From contig JAUYOU010000063.1 of the NCBI GenBank assembly GCA_030697855.1, positions 1-19,181 of the forward strand: a DNA stretch of 19,181 nucleotides. Direction: 5' to 3'. Source of the DNA: a bacterium. Lineage in GTDB: Bacteria > Patescibacteriota > Minisyncoccia > JACQLN01. The position numbers and the translations under genes were made by a program. This document shows, one piece after another, positions 7,501 through 12,287 of this stretch (position 1 is the first letter of the stretch; every line of letters starts with the position of its first letter). The notes under the pieces are model-generated. The model saw only the letters and a program-made list of their open reading frames with translations, ran no database searches and was not told the origin of the DNA.

Positions 7501-8577
7501 ATGAATCCAGAAAGAATGGGCTTTGACCCAGAAAAAGAGTTTATCAATCCTTGGGATTTGGAAAACAAACCCAATGCAGAGCAAGGCGCGGAAAGAAAAG
7601 GTTCTGTCGAAACCTCTCATCGCAATATGGAGACTATGATTGGAGAGTTAGCTGCCATGTCTAGGTTTGAAAAGGTTAAGAATGAAGTAGGAGAAGAAGT
7701 TTTAAAGTCGCGAGAAAGTGGTGAAGAATTTTCAACAAAAAGATTGACCAGTGGTAGCGATCCATTAGCTAGAGATGTTTGGAACATGATGAGAGATGAA
7801 TTTAAAGATGAGGCTGACACACTTTCCTGGGTTAGAGAATCTATTCGTCAAAAATTAAATAACTACGATGTTGTTATTGCTCCGGACGGTCAATTGGCTT
7901 CTTTTTCTAATACACGCTATCTAGAATTAGATAAAGGTGAACCCAAACAAGCCGGTAAAGACACGGAGTCAATTCTTTTTGTGTCTTATATACTTACCGC
8001 TGATAATGCTAGAGGTAAGGGTTTGGCCACGGAGCTTTATAAAGATTTTTATAAAGATACTTTAGAAAAAGCCAAAGAAAGTGGTCATGCTATTAAAGCT
8101 ATTTTTGGTGAATCAGTAGAATCAGTTGAACCTTTCTTAAATAAAATGGGCAGAAAAAGATTATACTTTGAAGACGCCGAAGGAAATGTTCGGGAAGTGC
8201 CTTACAAAGCTCCGCCATGTGATTACGATGATGACACAGGAGAACCTTTGGTAGATGGCGCTAAGGAACATATAATGATTCGATTAATAGATAATGCTCA
8301 AGAGATGGATTCTGGTGAATTGATGCGCATGGTTAAAGCTTTATATTATCAGGAATATACAGCTAGCCCAGAGGATTACAATAATAAAAATGCTTGGCAA
8401 AGATCGAAGGAGGTAATAGATGGTTATTTAGCCGAATTAGAATCTGCGTTATTTCAAGCTAAAGATGGAAGAGTGTTTTTGATGAGCGCAACTGAAAGAA
8501 AACAAAAAGTTAAAGAGCTTAATAAAGAAGGAAAAGAAATATACGAAATAGAAAAAACTGAAGAAGATAAAGAATAA
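7501..8577 (+). CDS. GNAT-domain protein with unrecognised flanks
   Basis: A 358-residue acidic protein. The N-terminal ~120 residues are charged and helical with no known motif. The middle (about residues 120-220) looks like a GNAT acetyltransferase core: DVVIAPDGQLASFSNTRYLEL, then ILFVSYILTADNARGKGLATELYKD, where ARGKGLA matches the acyl-CoA pyrophosphate loop (R/Q-x-x-G-x-G/A). A helix and FLNKMGRKRLYF give the terminal strand. The C-terminal ~130 residues are helical and polar, ending in a Lys/Glu-rich tail (EIEKTEEDKE). The start at 7501 follows an AT-rich stretch with no Shine-Dalgarno site. A second GNAT gene begins 6 bp after its stop. Acceptor unknown; acetylation of a small molecule or protein N-terminus are both possible. 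Confidence 0.72.
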   Translation: MNPERMGFDPEKEFINPWDLENKPNAEQGAERKGSVETSHRNMETMIGELAAMSRFEKVKNEVGEEVLKSRESGEEFSTKRLTSGSDPLARDVWNMMRDEFKDEADTLSWVRESIRQKLNNYDVVIAPDGQLASFSNTRYLELDKGEPKQAGKDTESILFVSYILTADNARGKGLATELYKDFYKDTLEKAKESGHAIKAIFGESVESVEPFLNKMGRKRLYFEDAEGNVREVPYKAPPCDYDDDTGEPLVDGAKEHIMIRLIDNAQEMDSGELMRMVKALYYQEYTASPEDYNNKNAWQRSKEVIDGYLAELESALFQAKDGRVFLMSATERKQKVKELNKEGKEIYEIEKTEEDKE

Positions 8578-8583
8578 AATTAA

Positions 8584-9783
8584 ATGGAATCTAGAGAGGG
8601 TTTTGAAAATTCAACAAAACCAGTTGAAGAATCTCCAGAACAAAAAAATGCAAGGTTTGTTAACGGGGAATTAACTGAAGAAGAAATTAAAAAACACTGG
8701 AAGAATCCTAAGGAGTTTCTTTTTGAGCATGAGATTGTTAAAGAAAGAGAAGGGCAAGAACGTAAAACTAATTTTAGAGTTAGAGCTCTTAGCGAGGGTT
8801 TTAAAGATGATCTGTTAGAAAGTATAAAAGATTCTTGGGATGAGCCAACTTATTTATCTTTAGTAAAAACTCTAGACGTTTTTTTTGAGCAAAGAAAAAC
8901 AGAAGAACCAGCTTTGCTAAATACGGAATATTATATTGCTACGGATACAGAAGATAGACCATTTGCTATTATAGGTATTTACACTATAGATATTAAAGGT
9001 GGAGCGGGTTTTGCTACAAGCGAGCAACTTAATTTAGAAGAACATTATTTGACTACTCGCTTGGATTGGTTCGCTGTTGGTAAAGAATATCAAGGCGGTG
9101 GCATAGGAGATTTTTTACTTGGTTGGATAGAAAAAATGGCTAAATCGAGAGGCGTGCGTATTATGTCTGTTGAAACAGATAATTATGCAAACGAGGAGTT
9201 TGCTATAAGATTATATGAAAAAAAGGGTTATAAAAATGGTCTAGATATAGAAGATTATTTTGGGCCAGGACGTGATTCGGTTAATTACTACAGTAAGGTA
9301 GAGGATGGTACGGAGGCTTTTATTCCAAAAGAAAAAATATCAGAGGATAATAAACAAGACTTATTAGACTTAGGTAAAAAAATATATTCTCCAGAAAGGC
9401 AAAAAGAATTTGAAGTCTGTTTGGATCTTTTACTAAAACAAAAAGAAGACATAGAAGGAATAGTGGATCCTCATAGTTTTGTATTAAGAGATGAAAATGG
9501 CAAGATCGAAAGTTTTTCAGTAATGATGACCGGGGTTTATAAAAATTTAGTTTCATCTGTTTGGGAAGGATCCGATCCAGATATTGAAGGAAGTAAATCT
9601 AGATTAGCGAGTTCGTTAAGAGGTTATGCCCAATCGCAGGGAAGGGGGATTATAATATTGAGTCGAGAAGGTGAAGATGAGCAATATTTTGAAAACGGTT
9701 TTTACCCAGCCAATGATGGTGTTCCAGAAGTTTTTGGCAAGGGTGATTCAACAGAGTTTCTATTATATTCAAAGAAGCTATAA
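8584..9783 (+). CDS. GNAT-family acetyltransferase with C-terminal GNAT-like extension
   Basis: A 399-residue protein. The clear GNAT core is at about residues 60-235: RPFAIIGIYTIDIKG, then LTTRLDWFAVGKEYQGGGIGDFLLGWIEKMA, where QGGGIG (~170-175) is the acyl-CoA loop, VRIMSVETDNY is strand 5, and AIRLYEKKGYK is the canonical C-terminal helix-strand. Residues ~250-399 repeat the general order in degenerate form (FSVMMTGVYKNLVSSVWEG; a small helical segment; RGIIILSREGEDEQYFENGFYPA), which suggests a second, inactive or diverged GNAT fold without the glycine loop. It is separated by 6 bp from the other GNAT gene, so the two are probably co-transcribed, and a terminator follows. Substrate unknown. 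Confidence 0.78.
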   Translation: MESREGFENSTKPVEESPEQKNARFVNGELTEEEIKKHWKNPKEFLFEHEIVKEREGQERKTNFRVRALSEGFKDDLLESIKDSWDEPTYLSLVKTLDVFFEQRKTEEPALLNTEYYIATDTEDRPFAIIGIYTIDIKGGAGFATSEQLNLEEHYLTTRLDWFAVGKEYQGGGIGDFLLGWIEKMAKSRGVRIMSVETDNYANEEFAIRLYEKKGYKNGLDIEDYFGPGRDSVNYYSKVEDGTEAFIPKEKISEDNKQDLLDLGKKIYSPERQKEFEVCLDLLLKQKEDIEGIVDPHSFVLRDENGKIESFSVMMTGVYKNLVSSVWEGSDPDIEGSKSRLASSLRGYAQSQGRGIIILSREGEDEQYFENGFYPANDGVPEVFGKGDSTEFLLYSKKL

Positions 9784-9806
9784 ATAGAGAATAGTAGAAT
9801 ATAGTT

Positions 9807-9832
9807 AAAAACCGCTTAAATAGCGGTTTTTT
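9807..9832 (+). terminator. Rho-independent terminator after the GNAT pair
   Basis: Stem AAAAACCGCT / AGCGGTTTTT (10 bp), loop TAAAT, T-run 9827-9832. It separates the GNAT genes from the GC-rich operon. Confidence 0.9.
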
Positions 9833-9852
9833 AGTGTTTGGCATACGCGCCA

Positions 9853-9881
9853 TTGACTTTTAAGCTATGATATAGTATCAT
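9853..9881 (+). promoter_or_regulatory. Sigma70-like promoter of the GC-rich module operon
   Basis: -35 TTGACT (9853-9858), a 17-bp spacer, and -10 TATCAT (9876-9881), each box 5/6 to consensus. Predicted start near 9888, giving a leader of about 40 nt that ends in AAAGAGGT (9915-9922) as ribosome-binding site 5 nt before the ATG at 9928. This is the best promoter in the window. Confidence 0.72.
9867..9881. promoter_or_regulatory. Perfect dyad overlapping the -10 box (operator candidate)
   Basis: ATGATA-TAG-TATCAT is a perfect 6-bp inverted repeat with a 3-bp centre whose right arm is the -10 hexamer. A repressor dimer bound here would block the promoter. Its identity is unknown; one of the small downstream proteins is an obvious candidate by context. 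AT-rich dyads of this size can arise by chance. Confidence 0.4.
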
Positions 9882-9927
9882 GTAGATATACAGTTCTTAC
9901 CATACCCTAATAATAAAGAGGTTTAGT

Positions 9928-10191
9928 ATGAATCTTAGGTTTTTGCTAACAGGAAAGCTATCCGCCAAAAGAGCAGAGAAAATCTGCCAGATTTTGGAGG
10001 GCTGCCGCAGAAAAGGCGATGGTGCCGGGTATTTACTCGGCGAGCATCATGGTTTCATGCCTCCTATTTTCGGGGTCGGAAGCGCAAGGATTTCCCATCT
10101 CTCTAAGAAGACAGGTATTTCAACGGGAGAGTTGAGGGAGTTCCGCAGAACGGTTTCTGCAGAGATGAAAGAGCGAATCAGAAAGGCCTAA
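9928..10191 (+). CDS. Unrecognised single-module protein (module copy 1)
   Basis: An 87-residue basic protein, first gene of a three-gene GC-rich unit. I do not recognise the family. It contains one copy of a module shared by all three genes: a start helix (AKRAEKICQILEG, residues 13-25), a Gly/aromatic middle (GDGAGYLLGEHHGFMPP), then ISHLSKKTGISTGELREFR (55-73) and a basic end helix (SAEMKERIRKA). The 19-residue segment reads like the second half of a helix-turn-helix ('Leu-Ala-x-x-x-Gly-Ile-Ser-x-x-x-Leu'), which is suggestive of nucleic-acid or protein binding but not diagnostic. The start is supported by AAAGAGGT 5 nt upstream. GC content is about 55% in one sampled line. Cytoplasmic; no signal peptide. 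Confidence 0.7.
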   Translation: MNLRFLLTGKLSAKRAEKICQILEGCRRKGDGAGYLLGEHHGFMPPIFGVGSARISHLSKKTGISTGELREFRRTVSAEMKERIRKA

Positions 10192-10215
10192 ACTCTTCAT
10201 AGAAAGAGGTCTAAA

Positions 10216-10905
10216 ATGGCACACAGACCCGCAATGGCACATCGTTTCGCTGAAGCAATTCTGGGAACGAAAATCCCAAAAACCAAGAAAGAGGAGGAAC
10301 CCATGACTCCCGAACGGACCGAAGAAATCTGCTGTCTGATTGAAGGCGAACTGGAAAAGCCCAAGAGCTCGGCCGGTAAGTATTTCTGGCAGTGCCAGTC
10401 GGTTCCGCAATCAATGAAACTGCCGAATCGCCTAGAACGGGTTGCGGGCGCTATCGATATCTCGAGTGTTGAGCTCGCCGAGTTTCGGGACAATATGTCG
10501 CCCGAGGTGGCCCGCAGGATCCGGCGTAAGATCAACGAAGTCAGTGGTATCAAGGAACTGGATCAGGACGAGGCTGTGAATATCTGTGACCTCATCTGTG
10601 TCGAAGTGGAAAAGGCGGGCGAAGGTAGTTTTTCTGCTCTCGCTCATCTCGGCATCAACCCCATCTATGACCATCAGGTTGGTCGGCCCAGGGGTTTATC
10701 GAGATCGGCCAACTTGAATCGTCTCATCAAGGCTCTCGGGGTGAGCGAAGAAAAGCTTCGGAGCTTTTTCGGAACGGCGCTGGACGATACGGAAATGATG
10801 GAGAAACTCATGGCTTCCAAAGAGATTTGGCTTGAAAAGATGAATACGTTTTGGGCTAAGAGGTCGGCCGAGTTACAGGTCGAAATCGATGCCGAGAAGA
10901 AGTAA
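10216..10905 (+). CDS. Unrecognised two-module protein (module copies 2 and 3)
   Basis: A 229-residue protein of no recognised family with two tandem copies of the module found singly in both neighbours. Copy 2 spans residues ~30-105 (PERTEEICCLIEGELE ... LERVAGAIDISSVELAEFR at 73-91 ... RRIRRK) and copy 3 spans ~116-200 (QDEAVNICDLICVEVE ... LNRLIKALGVSEEKLRSFF at 167-185). A charged helical tail (~200-229) follows. Two starts are credible. ATG 10216 has AAGAGGT 5 nt upstream, like the other two genes; ATG 10303 (Met30) has a stronger GAGGAGG at 10291-10297, 5 nt upstream, and aligns with the start of the third protein. Both could be used. The gene lies 24 bp after the previous one and 23 bp before the next. 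One sampled line counts 58% GC. Confidence 0.7.
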   Translation: MAHRPAMAHRFAEAILGTKIPKTKKEEEPMTPERTEEICCLIEGELEKPKSSAGKYFWQCQSVPQSMKLPNRLERVAGAIDISSVELAEFRDNMSPEVARRIRRKINEVSGIKELDQDEAVNICDLICVEVEKAGEGSFSALAHLGINPIYDHQVGRPRGLSRSANLNRLIKALGVSEEKLRSFFGTALDDTEMMEKLMASKEIWLEKMNTFWAKRSAELQVEIDAEKK

Positions 10906-10928
10906 ACCTCAAAAAAGGAAGGTTCAAA

Positions 10929-11192
10929 ATGACGCTGACAAAGAAACGGATGAGCGAGATCGGTCGGGTCCTGGAAAATCAGGCGAGGTCTGGGGCAGGC
11001 ATTGGCGGTCCATTGTACTACGATGGATTTTCAGCGAAAGAAGCTATGTCCGATGGACGTAGGCTTCTCCAGCTCGCCGACAAATTGAACATCCCGAAAG
11101 ACGAACTCCGGGAGTTCCGAGACAGCGCCCTAAATGGCATGCTCCGCGACATCAAGCGGGCAGCAGGCATGGGCCTACGGCCTCGGCAGTAA
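10929..11192 (+). CDS. Unrecognised single-module protein (module copy 4)
   Basis: An 87-residue protein, the same length as the first gene of the unit, with one module: MSEIGRVLENQARSGAG (residues 8-24), a Gly/Tyr/Phe middle, LLQLADKLNIPKDELREFR (46-64), then RDIKRAAG. The 19-residue segment aligns without gaps with those of copies 1-3, sharing the Leu/Ile and the final Glu/Lys-Leu-x-x-Phe. The start is supported by AAGGAAGG 6 nt upstream. A sampled line is 62% GC, the highest in the window. It is followed by a strong terminator. Function unknown; probably co-regulated and perhaps interacting with its two paralogues. Confidence 0.7.
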   Translation: MTLTKKRMSEIGRVLENQARSGAGIGGPLYYDGFSAKEAMSDGRRLLQLADKLNIPKDELREFRDSALNGMLRDIKRAAGMGLRPRQ

Positions 11193-11218
11193 GTTCTTCA
11201 ACTCCGATAAGGAGCTTG

Positions 11219-11254
11219 AGCGCCAGCGACAAAAAAGTCGCTGGCGCTTTTTTT
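11219..11254 (+). terminator. Rho-independent terminator of the GC-rich operon
   Basis: A perfect 12-bp GC-rich stem, AGCGCCAGCGAC / GTCGCTGGCGCT, with an A6 loop (11231-11236) and a T-run of seven (11248-11254). It is the strongest terminator in the window and marks the right edge of the GC-rich segment; composition returns to AT-rich immediately after. Confidence 0.95.
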
Positions 11255-11267
11255 GTTCTATCGGCAG

Positions 11268-11276
11268 TGTTATACT
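11268..11276 (+). promoter_or_regulatory. Extended -10 promoter candidate for the FMN reductase
   Basis: TGTTATACT fits TGn plus TATACT (5/6). The predicted start is near 11283, about 59 nt before the ATG at 11342. No good -35 is present, since that position lies in the preceding terminator. Other AT-rich boxes (TATATT 11307-11312, GATAAT 11316-11321) are alternatives. Confidence 0.35.
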
Positions 11277-11341
11277 ATTGAAAAATATTGGTAATCTAAA
11301 TCGTAGTATATTTTAGATAATGTGCGCGCTATCTATCTTTC

Positions 11342-12064
11342 ATGCATAATAAAGAACACGCTTATACATCTACGGGGATTAAAAAGACTAAGAGGATTTT
11401 GGGTATTAGTTCGAGCCCGCGGGAGTCGGGTAGTCGCAGTGAGCAACTTTTAGTTAAGTTATTAGACCACGCCAAAGAATTTGGCGCAGAAGTGGAACTT
11501 ATACGATTAAAGGATAAAAACTTATATCCTTGCACTGCTTGTTATTCCAATAAACCAGCGTTGTGTGATTTTCCCTGTACTCACAAAGATCAAGGCGACA
11601 CACAACTGGTTTTGGAAAAAATTATTGAAGCCGATGCTTTGGTAGTGGCTACACCGGTCCATTGGGGCGGACCTTCACCCCTCCTCTCTATTCTTCTTGG
11701 TAAAATGACGGCTATAGAAAACAACCAAGATGAAATCTGGGATAAGTCTGGCAAAGAACCTTTGGCCGGTAAGCCATTTGCTCTTATTGCTTCACAAGAT
11801 GGCGATGGTGCGGCTATGGCTCTTTCGCAAGTTCAGTGGGCACTTAACCATATGGGATTATTCTGTATTCCTTACGGTATGATTTTTGAGCCATCCATCC
11901 TCAAGCGTTCAGTAGCTCGCATGGGTTTACGTCTTATAGGCGAAAGGAGATTTGAATGGATAGAAAATACTATACGTCTTGCGGCTCGCAACCTGATATT
12001 AATGTCCGATGAACTAGCCGATTGTGAATTTGACGATAAACTTTTCAGAGAACCAAGGTCATAG
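11342..12064 (+). CDS. NADPH-dependent FMN reductase / flavodoxin-fold oxidoreductase
   Basis: A 240-residue protein. RILGISSSPRESGSRSEQLL (residues 18-37) is the FMN-phosphate loop of the flavodoxin-like NADPH-dependent FMN reductase family. EADALVVATPVHWGGPSPLL (~94-113) is the conserved strand-loop that contacts the isoalloxazine ring, and KPFALIASQDGDGAA (~141-155) is the next flavin-binding strand. The members reduce FMN or quinones with NAD(P)H. Four cysteines (Cys64, 67, 75, 79) sit where some iron-sulfur flavoproteins carry a cluster, but the spacing differs from that family. The N-terminal ~15 residues extend before the domain. No Shine-Dalgarno site is seen; ATG 11342 is the only start ahead of the domain. 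It stands alone between the GC-rich operon and the secA region. Confidence 0.82.
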   Translation: MHNKEHAYTSTGIKKTKRILGISSSPRESGSRSEQLLVKLLDHAKEFGAEVELIRLKDKNLYPCTACYSNKPALCDFPCTHKDQGDTQLVLEKIIEADALVVATPVHWGGPSPLLSILLGKMTAIENNQDEIWDKSGKEPLAGKPFALIASQDGDGAAMALSQVQWALNHMGLFCIPYGMIFEPSILKRSVARMGLRLIGERRFEWIENTIRLAARNLILMSDELADCEFDDKLFREPRS

Positions 12065-12177
12065 TTATACAACTGAACAAGAATGAGGAAAATATTTCCT
12101 ACATTGAAATTACCCCACGCCCGTTGTTGGGTTTTAATTTTGCTCAAAATCCGCTATCTTAATAAGGTCAATTAAAT

Positions 12178-12247
12178 GCCCCGTAGTAGAACTTCTGAAA
12201 GATGCTTTCAGCATCAAATAAGAAAGTCAGAAGTTCACTAGCAGGGC
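12178..12247. repeat. 70-bp foldback element upstream of secA
   Basis: Long imperfect inverted repeat. The perfect inner arms are GAACTTCTGA (12189-12198) and TCAGAAGTTC (12227-12236). These extend outwards with single-base bulges through TAGT/ACTA to GCCC (12178-12181) and GGGC (12244-12247). The loop carries a further hairpin GATGC-TTTCA-GCATC (12201-12215). An alternative perfect 7-bp hairpin CTGAAAG-ATG-CTTTCAG (12195-12211) would compete with the outer stem. It may be a mobile foldback/REP-like element, an RNA structure or a terminator (TATAATTTTT follows); sequence alone does not decide. Confidence 0.7.
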
Positions 12248-12253
12248 TATAAT
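12248..12253 (+). promoter_or_regulatory. -10 box candidate for secA
   Basis: A perfect TATAAT directly abuts the right arm of the foldback element. Predicted start near 12260, about 28 nt before the secA ATG. The -35 region falls in the foldback arm and has no good match, so the promoter is tentative. Confidence 0.4.
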
Positions 12254-12287
12254 TTTTCAGCTATTCGCTCTGCTCATAGGTAAAATT

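Noticed and set aside
10120..10674. Several long minus-strand open frames opposite the GC-rich genes
   Set aside because: Expected shadows in GC-rich DNA: the + strand frames have ribosome-binding sites, a promoter and repeated modules, while the minus frames have none of these and do not match one another.
11134..11316. 60-codon + strand open frame across the GC-rich operon terminator
   Set aside because: It overlaps the third module gene in another frame and reads straight through a perfect 12-bp terminator; no ribosome-binding site.
12107..12140. CCC-GTTGTT-GGG followed by TTTT as a terminator for the FMN reductase gene
   Set aside because: The stem is only three base pairs with a six-base loop; too weak to call.
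12065..12287. tRNA or other known stable RNA in the structured region before secA
   Set aside because: No T-loop GTTCRA signature, no cloverleaf and no acceptor CCA; the pairing is a simple long foldback.
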